Below are positions 27,503 to 42,612 of a stretch of 64,000 nt of DNA, piece after piece. Location of the stretch: NCBI GenBank assembly GCA_025362295.1, contig JANYGX010000023.1, positions 40,624 to 104,623 on the forward strand, written 5' to 3'. Position 1 is the stretch's first letter. The number at the start of each line of letters is the position of its first letter. The notes beneath the pieces were generated by a model. That model ran no database searches, was not told the DNA's origin, and worked only from the letters and a program-made list of their open reading frames with translations. The stretch is from Sphingomonadales bacterium. GTDB lineage: Bacteria > Pseudomonadota > Alphaproteobacteria > Sphingomonadales > Sphingomonadaceae. A program made the position numbers and the translations under genes.

Positions 27503-30500
27503 ATGGCCACACATATTTCATCTGTAAACTCAACATCTTTCAAGGCAACATCGTTTACCGGACGCAAGCGCGTGCGGAAAACCTTTGGCACCATTCGCGA
27601 GCCAATCGAGATGCCCAATCTGATTGAGGTGCAGCGTGAAAGTTATGAGCAGTTTCTGCGCTCGACGCCGTCCCATGTGTCTGGATTGGAAAAAACCCTG
27701 CGATCTGTGTTCCCGATCAACGATTTCGCTGGCATCAGTTCGATGGAATTTGTCCGTTACGAACTTGAAGATCCAAAATACGATACAGAAGAATGCCGCC
27801 AGCGCGGTATGACGTATGCGGCACCGCTGCGGGTAACGTTGCGCCTCATAGTGTTTGAAGTTGATGCCGATACCGGTGCAAAATCTGTGCTCGATATCAA
27901 AGAGCAGGATGTTTACATGGGCGACATGCCGCTGATGACCCATAACGGCACCTTCGTCGTTAACGGCACCGAGCGCGTTATTGTAAGCCAGATGCACCGT
28001 TCGCCTGGCGTGTTTTTTGATCACGATCGCGGTAAAACCCATTCATCAGGCAAGTTTTTGTTTTCAGCGCGCGTTATTCCATACCGTGGCTCATGGCTTG
28101 ATTTTGAATATGATGCCAAGGATATTGTCAACGTCCGCATTGATCGCAAACGCAAGTTGCCGGTGACTTGCCTGTTGTATGCGCTTGGTATGGATTCAGA
28201 ACAAATTCTCAACCAATTTTATGGTCGCGTTACATATGTGCGCGATGCAAAGGGTTGGAAAGTGCCATTTGTATCTGAGCAATGGCGTGGCCAAAAGCCA
28301 AACTTTGATGTGGTCAACGCGGACACCGGCGAAGTTATGTTTGAGGCTAATGTGAAAGTGACGCCGCGCGTTGCTCGTAAGGCGCAAACCGACGGCTTGA
28401 CCTCACTGCTTATTCCGTCTGACCAGATTTTTGGTCGCTTCGCTGCATGGGATTACATTAACGAACAAACCGGTGAAATATATTGTGAAGCTGGTGATGA
28501 GCTGGCCAAGCTGCATCTTGAAAAATTGGATGCCGCTGGCATCGATAGCATCGATGTATTGGATATCGACGGCGTTAACATTGGCCCGTGGATTCGCAAT
28601 ACCTTGATGGCTGATAAAGTTGAAACGCGCGATCATGCGCTTAGCGAAATATACCGAGTGATGCGCCCTGGCGAACCGCCAACGAAAGAAACAGCTGAAG
28701 CTTTATTTTCTGGTCTGTTTTTTGATCCTGAACGCTATGACTTATCGGCTGTTGGCCGTGTAAAAATGAATATGCGACTAGAACTGGATTGCCCGGACGA
28801 TCATTGTATTCTGCGCGAAGATGATATTCTTGCCATCATTAAAATGCTTGTCGATTTGAAGGATGGTCGCGGCGATATTGATGATATCGATAACCTTGGT
28901 AATCGTCGTGTGCGTTCCGTTGGTGAGCTGCTCGAAAACCAATACCGGGTAGGCTTGCTGCGCATGGAGCGCGCTGTGCGCGAGCGTATGTCGTCAGTGG
29001 ATATCGATACCGTAATGCCACACGATCTGATCAATGCGAAACCTGCTGTTGCCGCTGTGCGTGAGTTTTTTGGCTCGTCACAGCTGTCACAATTCATGGA
29101 CCAAACCAACCCATTATCGGAAGTTACGCACAAGCGCCGCGTATCCGCATTGGGGCCGGGTGGTTTAACCCGCGAACGCGCAGGCTTTGAAGTGCGCGAC
29201 GTTCATCCCACCCATTATGGTCGCATCTGCCCGATTGAAACGCCGGAAGGCCCCAACATTGGTCTGATAAACTCTCTTGCCACCTTCAGCCGCATCAACA
29301 AATATGGTTTCATCGAAACACCATACCGCAAAGTGATCAATCATAAGGTCACCGACGACGTTGTGTATCTATCGGCTATGGAAGAAACCAAACACACGAT
29401 TGGTCAGGCTAACGCTAACCTCACCAAAGAAGGTGGCTTTACGGAAGAGCTGGTGTCGGCGCGCGAGTCGGGTGAATTCACCGTTGCGCCGCGTGATCAA
29501 ATTACACTGATGGACGTTTCGCCTAAACAGTTGGTATCGGTTGCAGCATCACTCATTCCATTCCTTGAAAATGATGACGCGAACCGCGCCTTGATGGGCT
29601 CCAACATGCAACGTCAGGCTGTGCCTCTGGTTCGTGCGGAAGCGCCGTTTGTTGGTACGGGCATGGAAGGCACTGTGGCACGCGATTCAGGCGCTGCTAT
29701 TGCAGCACGCCGTACTGGTATCATCGATCAGGTTGATGCAACTCGTATTGTTCTCCGTGCGACGGAAGATGTCGAGCCCGGCAAATCCGGCGTTGATATC
29801 TACACGCTGCAAAAGTTCAAGCGTTCGAATCAGAACACCTGCATTAATCAGCGCCCACTCGTGTGTGTTGGCGATTTGATCAACAAGGGTGATATCATTG
29901 CAGATGGCCCCTCCACTGAACTTGGTGAACTGGCTCTGGGCCGGAATGCCCTTGTCGCGTTCATGCCATGGAATGGTTATAACTTCGAAGATTCAATTCT
30001 GATTTCAGAGCGCATTGTGAAAGATGATGTGTTCACCTCGATTCACATTGAAGAGTTTGAAGTTATGGCCCGCGATACCAAGCTTGGGCCAGAAGATATC
30101 ACCCGTGATATTCCAAATGTCGGCGAAGAAGCCCTGCGCAACCTTGATGAAGCGGGTATTGTTTACATCGGCGCCGAAGTGAACCCTGGTGACATTCTGG
30201 TTGGCAAGATCACGCCAAAGGGCGAAAGCCCGATGACACCAGAAGAAAAGTTGCTGCGTGCCATTTTTGGTGAAAAGGCGTCGGACGTCCGCGATACATC
30301 GCTGAAATTACCGCCCGGCGTGGCTGGTACAATCGTTGAGGTGCGGGTGTTTAACCGGCATGGTGTTGACAAGGATGAGCGCGCCCTCTCAATCGAACGT
30401 GAGGAAATCGAACGCCTGACCAAAGACCGTGAAGATGAGCGCGGTATTCTTGATCGTTCAAACTACAACCGTCTCCGCGATATGCTGCTTGGCCAAAAAA

Positions 30501-31639
30501 TAGCTGGTGGTACCAAAGGCCTCAAAAAAGGGGCTGACATCAACATGGAATTGCTGGAAGAAACGCCGCGCCATGAATGGTGGAAAATCGCCGTGGCTGA
30601 CGATAATCAGCAGAGCGATATAGAAGCCATGCATGGCCAATGGCAGGAAGCCCGCAAAACCATAGACAAGCGTTTTGAAGACAAAGTTGAGAAGTTGCAA
30701 CGTGGCGACGAATTGCCACCGGGCGTGCTTAAAATGGTTAAAGTGTTTGTGGCCGTCAAACGCAAACTACAACCTGGCGATAAAATGGCTGGGCGGCACG
30801 GCAACAAGGGCGTTATTTCCAGGATATTGCCAGAGGAGGACATGCCATTCCTTGAAGATGGTACGCATGTCGATGTTGTGCTTAATCCGCTCGGTGTGCC
30901 AAGTCGCATGAATGTCGGGCAGATTTTTGAAACCCATCTTGGTTGGGCTTCGCGTGGTCTCGGCAAGCAACTGCGATCTATTCTTGATGATATTTATGCC
31001 AAGCAGGCCAAAGTGCCTGATTTGCGTAAACGTTTGAAAGATATCTACAACGGCCAATATGAGACTGAGATAGCACCACTTAGTGATGATGAAGTGATTG
31101 AACTTTCAGAAAACCTGAGCCCTGGTGTGCCAATGGCAACACCCGTCTTTGATGGTGCTCGTGAAAAAGATGTGTCGGACATGCTGACAGCCGCAGGCCT
31201 AGATACATCCGGCCAGGTGGATCTTTTCGACGGTCGTACTGGCGAAAAATTTGATCGCAAGGTGACGGTTGGCTACATTTATATGTTGAAACTGCATCAC
31301 TTAGTTGACGATAAAATCCACGCACGCTCTATCGGGCCGTATTCGCTTGTCACACAACAGCCGCTTGGTGGTAAAGCACAATTCGGCGGCCAGCGTTTTG
31401 GTGAAATGGAATGTTGGGCACTACAGGCTTATGGTGCCGCCTATACACTTCAGGAAATGCTAACTGTTAAATCAGATGACGTGACGGGCCGCACCAAAGT
31501 CTACGAAGCCATCGTCAAAGGTGATGACAGCTTTGAGGCTGGCATTCCGGAATCGTTTAACGTGCTTGTCAAAGAAATGCGTTCGCTTGGTCTCAACATC
31601 GAGCTGCTTGCAGGAGGAGAAGGGCCAGACGCTGAGTAG
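27503..31639 (+). CDS. rpoB: DNA-directed RNA polymerase subunit beta
   Basis: 1378 residues, full length for Alphaproteobacteria. The rifampicin pocket reads [31 protein letters not shown], without any well-known resistance substitution that I can see. Other catalytic blocks include [29 protein letters not shown] and the C-terminal [24 protein letters not shown]. It precedes rpoC with a 45-bp gap. Confidence 0.99.
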   Translation: MATHISSVNSTSFKATSFTGRKRVRKTFGTIREPIEMPNLIEVQRESYEQFLRSTPSHVSGLEKTLRSVFPINDFAGISSMEFVRYELEDPKYDTEECRQRGMTYAAPLRVTLRLIVFEVDADTGAKSVLDIKEQDVYMGDMPLMTHNGTFVVNGTERVIVSQMHRSPGVFFDHDRGKTHSSGKFLFSARVIPYRGSWLDFEYDAKDIVNVRIDRKRKLPVTCLLYALGMDSEQILNQFYGRVTYVRDAKGWKVPFVSEQWRGQKPNFDVVNADTGEVMFEANVKVTPRVARKAQTDGLTSLLIPSDQIFGRFAAWDYINEQTGEIYCEAGDELAKLHLEKLDAAGIDSIDVLDIDGVNIGPWIRNTLMADKVETRDHALSEIYRVMRPGEPPTKETAEALFSGLFFDPERYDLSAVGRVKMNMRLELDCPDDHCILREDDILAIIKMLVDLKDGRGDIDDIDNLGNRRVRSVGELLENQYRVGLLRMERAVRERMSSVDIDTVMPHDLINAKPAVAAVREFFGSSQLSQFMDQTNPLSEVTHKRRVSALGPGGLTRERAGFEVRDVHPTHYGRICPIETPEGPNIGLINSLATFSRINKYGFIETPYRKVINHKVTDDVVYLSAMEETKHTIGQANANLTKEGGFTEELVSARESGEFTVAPRDQITLMDVSPKQLVSVAASLIPFLENDDANRALMGSNMQRQAVPLVRAEAPFVGTGMEGTVARDSGAAIAARRTGIIDQVDATRIVLRATEDVEPGKSGVDIYTLQKFKRSNQNTCINQRPLVCVGDLINKGDIIADGPSTELGELALGRNALVAFMPWNGYNFEDSILISERIVKDDVFTSIHIEEFEVMARDTKLGPEDITRDIPNVGEEALRNLDEAGIVYIGAEVNPGDILVGKITPKGESPMTPEEKLLRAIFGEKASDVRDTSLKLPPGVAGTIVEVRVFNRHGVDKDERALSIEREEIERLTKDREDERGILDRSNYNRLRDMLLGQKIAGGTKGLKKGADINMELLEETPRHEWWKIAVADDNQQSDIEAMHGQWQEARKTIDKRFEDKVEKLQRGDELPPGVLKMVKVFVAVKRKLQPGDKMAGRHGNKGVISRILPEEDMPFLEDGTHVDVVLNPLGVPSRMNVGQIFETHLGWASRGLGKQLRSILDDIYAKQAKVPDLRKRLKDIYNGQYETEIAPLSDDEVIELSENLSPGVPMATPVFDGAREKDVSDMLTAAGLDTSGQVDLFDGRTGEKFDRKVTVGYIYMLKLHHLVDDKIHARSIGPYSLVTQQPLGGKAQFGGQRFGEMECWALQAYGAAYTLQEMLTVKSDDVTGRTKVYEAIVKGDDSFEAGIPESFNVLVKEMRSLGLNIELLAGGEGPDAE

Positions 31640-31672
31640 ACCTCAGTGGCTGCCCTCTCATTTGAAATTTAA

Positions 31673-35860
<4,188 letters not shown>

Positions 35861-35867
35861 GCAATTG

Positions 35868-35908
35868 ATAGCCAGCATCTCTCTATACAAGATGCTGGCT
35901 ATAATTTT
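35868..35908 (+). terminator. Hairpin terminator after rpoC
   Basis: 13-bp perfect stem (35868-35880 with 35890-35902), nine-base loop, followed by a short AATTTT tract. The T-run is weak but the stem is strong and lies eight bases after the rpoC stop. Confidence 0.7.
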
Positions 35909-35926
35909 CAGAACACAACGCGTTTC

Positions 35927-37060
35927 ATGCGCATTTTAACAGTCTTTGGCACACGGCCGGAAGCTATAAAACTGGCACCAGTGGTTTTGGCTCTGGCAAG
36001 GCAGCCGCATATATCATCCACGATTTGCAGTACAGGCCAGCATGGAGCTATGCTTGATCAGGTGCTGGATGTGTTTGACCTGAAGCCAGGTTGTAATTTT
36101 GGCTTGATGACATCTAATCAAACCTTGTCAGACCTTACCACAGCTATACTGAAGACTATGAGTCCTTTGCTTATGCGCGAAAAGCCAGATTGGGTGATCG
36201 TGCAGGGTGATACAACAACAGCTTTTGCCACTGCATTGGCGGCCTTTTACCAACACATTCCGGTTGCTCATGTGGAAGCAGGGTTACGCACCGGCAATCG
36301 TCTTTCACCATTTCCTGAAGAAGTGAATCGCAAACTCATTAGCCAGATTGCAACATTGCATTTTACACCGACACAATGGGCAGCTGATAATTTACGCAAC
36401 GAAGGGGTCGCAGACGCTGAAATTATTATTACCGGCAATACAGTAATAGACGCTCTGCATATTGTCAGTACGAGGATCAATGCAGACACAGCCTTGCATG
36501 GCAAACTTGCAGATGAGTTCAATTTTCTTGACCCGACAAAAAAACTTATTCTAGTAACCGGTCACAGACGTGAAAATCTTGATGGCGGACTTGGCAACAT
36601 GTGTGAGGCTTTGCTGAGCCTTGCCAAGCGCGGTGATGTTGAGATTGTGTACCCTGTCCACCTTAATCCGGCAGTGCAAAATACGGTCATGCAGAGGCTT
36701 GCTGATCAACCTGCCATTCATCTGATTAAACCACTGGCCTATGTGCCATTCCTTTACCTGATGCAAAAATGCTCTTTCATTATCACAGACAGCGGCGGCA
36801 TTCAGGAGGAAGCACCAGCGTTCGGCAAGCCTACACTGGTGACGCGGGATACGACGGAACGCCCTGAAGCCATAGATGCTGGCACGGCTATACTGGTTGG
36901 CAGATCGTCTCTGGCTTTAACACATGCTGCAACACAGCTACTGGATGATGAGGCCGTTTACACGCGTATGGCTGTTGCCAAAAATCCGTTTGGAGATGGC
37001 AACGCAGCGGAGCGGATTGTGGCGGCTTTGCTTGGGTGGCAAAATGAAGTGAGGCGATAA
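35927..37060 (+). CDS. wecB: UDP-N-acetylglucosamine 2-epimerase (non-hydrolysing)
   Basis: 377 residues, cytoplasmic GT-B-like fold enzyme that interconverts UDP-GlcNAc and UDP-ManNAc. Motifs: FGTRPEAIKLAPV at the N-terminus, HVEAGLRTGNRLSPFPEEVNRKL with the two catalytic Glu, TGHRRENLDGG with the conserved His, and SGGIQEEAPAFGKPTLVTRDTTERPEA near the end. It is the usual source of ManNAc for surface glycans. It stands alone between the rpoC hairpin and the permease gene; the NfrB/NfrA-like genes 4-7 kb downstream are a possible user of UDP-ManNAc (inference). No clear Shine-Dalgarno. Confidence 0.95.
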   Translation: MRILTVFGTRPEAIKLAPVVLALARQPHISSTICSTGQHGAMLDQVLDVFDLKPGCNFGLMTSNQTLSDLTTAILKTMSPLLMREKPDWVIVQGDTTTAFATALAAFYQHIPVAHVEAGLRTGNRLSPFPEEVNRKLISQIATLHFTPTQWAADNLRNEGVADAEIIITGNTVIDALHIVSTRINADTALHGKLADEFNFLDPTKKLILVTGHRRENLDGGLGNMCEALLSLAKRGDVEIVYPVHLNPAVQNTVMQRLADQPAIHLIKPLAYVPFLYLMQKCSFIITDSGGIQEEAPAFGKPTLVTRDTTERPEAIDAGTAILVGRSSLALTHAATQLLDDEAVYTRMAVAKNPFGDGNAAERIVAALLGWQNEVRR

Positions 37061-37209
37061 AAACAATGTAGATAAAACTGAAGCAAATGCTATCGCACGG
37101 CGTTAGTCAGCACTTGGTAGGAATTCTATTATCTTGCCCGCTTTATTTCATTATTGCACATTAGCTTGCTTCATGTCAGTCTTACGAATTCATTTCGGAG
37201 TGCACGCGC

Positions 37210-38601
37210 ATGAACAGTGGCAACGCCCATTCAAAACCTGCCAGGGTGATGGGCTTTGCGGATGTGGCCATGTTTTATGTTGTCACTGGCGTTAGCCTCC
37301 GCTGGATAGCCACGGCGGCGGCAGCCGGGCCGAGTTCGGTTTTGGTCTGGATTGCGGCATTTTTGTTTTTCTATCTGCCACTGGCAGCAGCCGTAATCGA
37401 ACTGTCATCGCGCTACCCCGAAGAGGGTGGGCTCTATATTTGGACTCGCAAGGCCTATGGTGATTTTCCGGCTTTTATGGCGGGCTGGTGTTACTGGACC
37501 AGTAATCTACCATACTTTCCGGCAGCGTTTTACTTTGCTGCCAGCAATGCGCTTTATATGGGCAGTGCGCATTGGCACATCGCTGGCGCGTCGCCTGCCT
37601 ATTTTATGGGTTTTGCCTTCCTATCTATGGCATTTATTACTGCCCTTAATATTGTCGGCCTTAACGTCGCTAAGTGGTTATCTAATATTGGTGCTGTTGG
37701 CATGTGGCTGCCTGTGTTGGTGCTCGTAGTGCTTGGGCTGATTGTCTATACGCGATTTGGTTCTGCAACCCATTTCAATCACTCATCAATGATGCCGGTA
37801 TTTCATCTGAAGGAGATGATTTTTTGGGCCTCGCTAACGTTTGCCTATTGTGGTTGCGAAACCGCATCATTCATGGGTGATGAAATCAAGGATGCACGCA
37901 AAACCATTCCGCGCGCTTTGATTTTTGCCGGGCTGCTTGTGACTTTCTGCTATATTGCCGGTACCATTGCTGTACTGGTCGCTTTGCCGCCTGACAAAAT
38001 AGATACACTCGCAGGCCTTATGCAGGCTGCAACAGTGATGCTGGACAAGCTAGGCTGGCTTTGGCTGGCACCTGTGCTGGCTTTTTTTATTGCCATTGGC
38101 AATCTTGGTGCTGCCGGTGGCTATTTGGCAGCCACAGCGCGCATTCCGTTTGTGGTTGGCATTGACAAGATGTTGCCGCCAGCGTTCGGCACTTTGCATC
38201 CGCGATTTGGCACACCGCATGTGGCGATCCTCACGCAAGCAGGGCTCGGCGTGGTGTTCATAGTCCTGGGTCAGGCGGGTACCAGCGTAAAAGGCGCTTA
38301 TGATGTGCTGGTGAGTATGAGCATTATAGCAACTTTTATTCCATTTATTTTTGTATTTTCGTCACTCATCAAATTGCAGGGCGAGCCTGTATCGGCAGAC
38401 GTTGTGCGCATTCCAGGTGGCAAGCCTGTGGCCGTTTTGCTTGCCTGTGTTGGTCTCACCATGACGGTGATAGCTATAGTGCTTGCCACGCTCCCGGCAG
38501 CCTACGAAACGAACAAGGCATTGGCAGTTGTAAAAATAATTGGTTTAAGCGGGCTTTTGCTTGGGATTGGCTGGGCGATTTATGCGCGAGAAACGCGATG
38601 A
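37210..38601 (+). CDS. APC-family amino acid permease
   Basis: 463 residues with about 12 hydrophobic segments. The N-terminal consensus region (FADVAMFYVVTGVSLRWIATAAAAGPSSVLVWIAAFLFFYLPLAAAVIELSSRYPEEGGLYIWTRKAYGDF) matches the amino acid-polyamine-organocation superfamily, with the EEGGLYIW motif of helix 2-3. Ends in YARETR. The substrate cannot be told; a GGAG ribosome site precedes the ATG. It has its own 149-bp upstream gap, so it is probably transcribed separately from wecB. Confidence 0.85.
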   Translation: MNSGNAHSKPARVMGFADVAMFYVVTGVSLRWIATAAAAGPSSVLVWIAAFLFFYLPLAAAVIELSSRYPEEGGLYIWTRKAYGDFPAFMAGWCYWTSNLPYFPAAFYFAASNALYMGSAHWHIAGASPAYFMGFAFLSMAFITALNIVGLNVAKWLSNIGAVGMWLPVLVLVVLGLIVYTRFGSATHFNHSSMMPVFHLKEMIFWASLTFAYCGCETASFMGDEIKDARKTIPRALIFAGLLVTFCYIAGTIAVLVALPPDKIDTLAGLMQAATVMLDKLGWLWLAPVLAFFIAIGNLGAAGGYLAATARIPFVVGIDKMLPPAFGTLHPRFGTPHVAILTQAGLGVVFIVLGQAGTSVKGAYDVLVSMSIIATFIPFIFVFSSLIKLQGEPVSADVVRIPGGKPVAVLLACVGLTMTVIAIVLATLPAAYETNKALAVVKIIGLSGLLLGIGWAIYARETR

Positions 38602-38625
38602 TTGCGCATGCCCTGACTCATGCGT

Positions 38626-39774
38626 TCAAAACAAACTTTTCTGTGCTGGTGCAAACTGGCTGTCTTGAGGCACAGCAAAATGCTGTGTTGTCAACTCAGC
38701 TGGCTCGCGGTTCAAGCCAAGCCTCGCACATGCGGCTCGAAAGCGGGCGGTGAGCAGCTCGGCATAGGCGCCTGACCCGTGCATGCGACTGCCAAAGTGC
38801 GGATCGTTGTCTTTGCCGCCACGCATATCCTGCACATGATGCATGACACGTGTGGCACGGTCCGGCGCATGAACAGCAAGCCAATCGCGAAACAGCTCTT
38901 TCACCTCATGAGGCAGACGCAACACAATTGACGACGCACCACGTGCACCGGCTGTGTGCGCTTGCTCAAGAATTTTCTCCAGCTCATGATCATTCAGGGC
39001 TGGTATCATCGGCGATGCAAACACGTTGACTGGAATACCAGCATCACTCAACAGCCTGATCGCATCCAGCCGCCGTGCTGGAGCAGAGGCTCGCGGCTCA
39101 AGAGTCCGCGCTAGATCACCGTTTAGTGTGGTTACAGAAATATTCACCGAGAGAAGGTTCTTCTCAGCCATACGCGCCAGAATATCGATGTCGCGGGTGA
39201 CACGATAACTTTTGGTGGTGATGGTGACGGGATGGCCAAATCGCGCCAGCACCTCCAGCATTTGACGGGTAATACGGTATTGATCTTCTATCGGCTGATA
39301 GGGATCGGTGTTGGTGCCCATGGCAATAGGCGCAACGTCGTAGCCAGGCTTGCATAAGGCCTGTTCAAGCAACAGGGCGGCATTTGGTTTGGCTGTCAGC
39401 TTGGTTTCAAAATCAAGGCCGGGGGACAAGCCAAGATAGGCGTGGGTTGGTCTGGCAAAGCAATACACACAGCCGTGCTCGCACCCTCTGTAGGCATTGA
39501 CTGACCTGTCAAAGGGAATATCTGGCGATTGATTGCGAGTCAGGATGGTTTTGGGTTGCTCGATATACACTTCGGTTTTGAAAGCTGTCGCTTCAGCAAC
39601 ATCCCAAAGTTCATGCAAGGGCTCGCGCTGAGGCTCACGAAACCGCGCGCTCAACCGGTTAAGGCTGGATCCCCGACCTTTATGCCTCAACTTGCGATCA
39701 GGCTCAGGAAAGCCAAGAAATGGGGCCAGTGCCGTCGTTGATGAATTTTGAAACGAGTGATTGTGTGCGTTCAT
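38626..39774 (-). CDS. PA0069-family radical SAM protein
   Basis: 382 residues. The radical SAM cluster motif is CEHGCVYCFARP (CxxxCxxC), with the family-typical preamble YRGCEHGC and the glycine stretch near TNTDPYQPIEDQYRITRQML. The family is related to spore photoproduct lyase-like Rv2578c proteins, and its reaction is unknown. It is convergent with the APC permease and lies downstream of thyA on the same strand. Confidence 0.88.
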   Translation of the reverse strand: MNAHNHSFQNSSTTALAPFLGFPEPDRKLRHKGRGSSLNRLSARFREPQREPLHELWDVAEATAFKTEVYIEQPKTILTRNQSPDIPFDRSVNAYRGCEHGCVYCFARPTHAYLGLSPGLDFETKLTAKPNAALLLEQALCKPGYDVAPIAMGTNTDPYQPIEDQYRITRQMLEVLARFGHPVTITTKSYRVTRDIDILARMAEKNLLSVNISVTTLNGDLARTLEPRASAPARRLDAIRLLSDAGIPVNVFASPMIPALNDHELEKILEQAHTAGARGASSIVLRLPHEVKELFRDWLAVHAPDRATRVMHHVQDMRGGKDNDPHFGSRMHGSGAYAELLTARFRAACARLGLNREPAELTTQHFAVPQDSQFAPAQKSLF

Positions 39775-39865
39775 AAATATGCACTAATACATAATTTAGA
39801 ACAAATCAAGAACAATTTTAAAATATATCAGATTTGGCAGCAAACAGTAAAATGCCGTTAACTAT

Positions 39866-39887
39866 CAAAAAACGGTTTTAAACCGCT
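39866..39887 (-). terminator. Compact terminator overlapping the thyA stop codon
   Basis: Read on the minus strand, a GCGGTT-TAA-AACCG hairpin spans the thyA stop region and is followed by six T. The stem is only five to six pairs, so its strength is uncertain. Confidence 0.5.
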
Positions 39888-40672
39888 ACTTTACCAGCAA
39901 TGTGAGGATGAGGGTCATATCCCTCAAGCTTAAAATCCTCATATTTAAAATCAAAAATAGAGTTGATAAGTGGATTTATATGCATGACCGGCAATGGCCG
40001 CACATCGCGACTAAGTTGTACATTCACTTGTTCCAGATGATTATTATAAATGTGCGCATCGCCGAAGCTATGAATGAAATCGCCCGGTTGCAGGCCGGTA
40101 ACGTGCGCCATCATAAGCGTGAGCAAGGCATAGCTGGCAATATTGAATGGTACACCCAGAAAAATATCAGCTGAGCGCTGATAAAGCTGGCAAGAAAGTT
40201 TATCATCCGCCACATAAAACTGAAACAGGCAGTGGCACGGTGGCAAGGCCATCTGATCGACATCCGCTGGGTTCCAGGCGGAAACGATCAAGCGCCGACT
40301 GTGTGGATTGCGCCGGATTTCAGCTTCCACCCAGGCGATCTGGTCGATTATGCGTCCATCCTGGGCCTGCCAGCTGCGCCATTGTTTGCCGTAAACAGGA
40401 CCCAGTTCGCCATCGCTGTCCGCCCAGGCATCCCAAATTGAAACGCCGTGTTCCTGCAAATAGGCTATGTTCGTATCACCGTTCAGAAACCACAACAGCT
40501 CATGAATAATCGACTTTAGATGCAGTTTTTTTGTGGTGAGCATCGGGAAACCGTCCGATAGCGCGAATCGCATCTGATAACCGAAAACGGAGCGCGTTCC
40601 CGTGCCAGTTCTGTCTGTGCGCGTGATCCCATTCTGAACCACAGTCCGCACTAAATCATGATATTGATGCAT
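39878..40672 (-). CDS. thyA: Thymidylate synthase
   Basis: 264 residues, the same length as E. coli ThyA; converts dUMP to dTMP using methylene-tetrahydrofolate. Visible are [13 protein letters not shown], the catalytic Cys in [33 protein letters not shown], and the C-terminal [18 protein letters not shown]. The ATG at 40672 gives the canonical N-terminus [12 protein letters not shown]; the longer frame to 40813 adds non-conserved residues. It is divergent from the HTH gene at 40797. No folA follows in this window. Confidence 0.97.
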   Translation of the reverse strand: MHQYHDLVRTVVQNGITRTDRTGTGTRSVFGYQMRFALSDGFPMLTTKKLHLKSIIHELLWFLNGDTNIAYLQEHGVSIWDAWADSDGELGPVYGKQWRSWQAQDGRIIDQIAWVEAEIRRNPHSRRLIVSAWNPADVDQMALPPCHCLFQFYVADDKLSCQLYQRSADIFLGVPFNIASYALLTLMMAHVTGLQPGDFIHSFGDAHIYNNHLEQVNVQLSRDVRPLPVMHINPLINSIFDFKYEDFKLEGYDPHPHIAGKVAV

Positions 40673-40796
40673 ATGGCCTATTAACCTCAACATGTAGCTT
40701 TGGCAAAGCAGTATTTGCGGACTAAAAAAACGAATCGAGACACCCGATATATTTTTGATATTATAACGTAACAAACAATGTTGAGGCATTACGTTA

Positions 40797-41171
40797 ATGG
40801 GCACATTTAACATTTCTGAACTTCCCGAAATTCAAAAAGCCTGCTTGCGATTGATATTTCAGGGTTATGAAATAAAGGAGATTGGCTTAAGGTTCGGTCT
40901 TTCCCATTATACAGTAACAGAATGCTTGCGCGCAGCCAGACGGGCTACAAACACGCAAAACAGCATGGAAGCAGCACGTTTGCTGGCTATACACGAACAG
41001 ATCGCGCGCAACACTAAAGCTGTTAACAGCTCAAATGTTATTTCGCCCAACCCCGATGCAGTGCCCTCAATGCCATTGTCGATCATCTCATTGTGGCCTC
41101 GGGTGGATTTTCAAGTTTTCGCCTTTTGGGCATATTATAAGGTTGTGAGGGTGTGGGTGGTGAATGGATAA
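40797..41171 (+). CDS. Small LuxR/GerE-type HTH protein with a hydrophobic C-terminal tail
   Basis: 124 residues. Residues ~8-52 ([42 protein letters not shown]) read as a GerE/LuxR DNA-binding helix-turn-helix: the E-I-G-L-R-F-G-L-S turn and the T-V-T recognition helix are clear. There is no receiver or autoinducer-binding domain. The last ~30 residues are rich in aromatics and hydrophobics ([18 protein letters not shown]) and could touch a membrane or partner. The stop lies inside the start of the GT2 gene (8-bp overlap), so it probably regulates that set. Function not established. Confidence 0.7.
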   Translation: MGTFNISELPEIQKACLRLIFQGYEIKEIGLRFGLSHYTVTECLRAARRATNTQNSMEAARLLAIHEQIARNTKAVNSSNVISPNPDAVPSMPLSIISLWPRVDFQVFAFWAYYKVVRVWVVNG

Positions 41172-42612
41172 TCAAAATACATATGTGCTAATATGGTCAG
41201 CCACCGACACTTTGGCTGTCTTGATGTTTGCCCTGCAAGCCTTGTTGCCAATGGTAACCGCATGCATCACGCTGACGGGTCTGGATGATCTGTTTGTTGA
41301 TCTGCTTTTTATTAGGCGGTGGTTGTGGCGCCGTTTGATTATCGGGAAATATTTCATCGCTAAAACGGCGGCTGATCTTGTTGAAACAACACCCAATCTG
41401 CCTATTGCGGTGATGATACCGGCTTGGCAGGAGGCAGAGGTTATTGGTGCCATGCTGCGATCATCACTGTCGATCTGGCATAGTGAAAAAAATATTCGGA
41501 TTTTTGTTGGTTGGTATTGCAACGACCTGCCAACGGGACAAGCAATTGCGGCTGTTGCTGCAGAAGACAAGCGTGTCGTGCCCGTCGTTGTGCCGCATGA
41601 CGGCCCAACCACCAAGGCGGATTGTCTCAACACGCTTTGGCGAGCCATTGCGATTTGGGAAGGCGATCATAATGCTCAATTTCCCATATTTCTTTTACAC
41701 GATGCTGAGGATCTGGTTGCCGTTGATGAGCCCGTAGTGATACGCCACGTGATCGGCACGCGTGGCAAAGCCATGGTGCAAACCCCAGTTATCGCCATTC
41801 CGGTGCCAGGTTCGCGTTTTATTTCAGGCCACTATCTTGATGAATTTGCCGAAGCGCACACCAAAGATCTGGCCGTGCGCGAGGCCATGGGTGCGTGGCT
41901 GCCGTCCGCTGGTGTGGGCTGCGCTTTTGCACGCGAGGCTTTGAAATTCGCTGAGCATGACCAAGGCGGGCTCCCATTTGCGGCTGCATCGGTCACAGAA
42001 GATTATGAGCTCTCTATGCGGCTTGGCAGGTCAGGGTTTTCAAGTGCCTTTGTGCGGCTGGCAACATCGCCGCAGCACGGGCCTGTTGCTACATCAGAAC
42101 ATTTTCCGAATACAATCAAAACGGCTGTCAGACAAAAATCAAGATGGCTTCTGGGTATTGCCCTGCAGGGATGGTCAACACTGGGCTGGCATGGAACACT
42201 GGCACAGCGTTACTGGCTGCTCCGTGATCGCAAGGCTTTGTTCACGGCTTATCTCAACATGATGGCATATATAATGGTTGTTGCTTTCACAACTCTTTGG
42301 GCGTGGCAATATTTTATCCCTGCCGCACCGCATTTTCCGATTGTTGCGCAGTCAAACAGTCTTCTCGCTTATGTGCTGCGATTAAACGGCATCTTGCTTG
42401 TGTGGCGATTGTTGATGCGTGCCTTGTGTGTCTGGCGCACAGCTGGAGCTGTACAGGCATTTTTATCTTTGCCGCGTGCTGTACTGGCAAACCTGATCAA
42501 TTTTCTGGCTGCATGGCGTACCTTGCGCCTGTTTATCGAGCATAAAAGAAGCGGCAAAGCCGTTATCTGGGATAAAACACAACATATGTTCCCGGTACTA
42601 ACGAACGTATGA
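41164..42612 (+). CDS. NfrB-like membrane glycosyltransferase (GT2)
   Basis: 482 residues. A hydrophobic N-terminus is followed by a GT2 domain: VMIPAWQEAEVIGAM, the DAED acidic motif (180-183) in place of DxD, TED (278-280, catalytic-base region) and QxxRW (Gln324-Trp328) as in processive synthases. Three to four membrane helices follow. This matches the inner-membrane NfrB half of the E. coli N4 glycan receptor system, but E. coli NfrB is larger and has a C-terminal c-di-GMP-binding MshEN domain that is absent here. It is coupled to the NfrA-like gene by ATGA. Confidence 0.8.
   Translation: MDNQNTYVLIWSATDTLAVLMFALQALLPMVTACITLTGLDDLFVDLLFIRRWLWRRLIIGKYFIAKTAADLVETTPNLPIAVMIPAWQEAEVIGAMLRSSLSIWHSEKNIRIFVGWYCNDLPTGQAIAAVAAEDKRVVPVVVPHDGPTTKADCLNTLWRAIAIWEGDHNAQFPIFLLHDAEDLVAVDEPVVIRHVIGTRGKAMVQTPVIAIPVPGSRFISGHYLDEFAEAHTKDLAVREAMGAWLPSAGVGCAFAREALKFAEHDQGGLPFAAASVTEDYELSMRLGRSGFSSAFVRLATSPQHGPVATSEHFPNTIKTAVRQKSRWLLGIALQGWSTLGWHGTLAQRYWLLRDRKALFTAYLNMMAYIMVVAFTTLWAWQYFIPAAPHFPIVAQSNSLLAYVLRLNGILLVWRLLMRALCVWRTAGAVQAFLSLPRAVLANLINFLAAWRTLRLFIEHKRSGKAVIWDKTQHMFPVLTNV

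Noticed and set aside
28930..29330. Rifampicin-resistance substitutions in rpoB
   Set aside because: The pocket sequence is the common sensitive form of Alphaproteobacteria as far as can be judged by eye.
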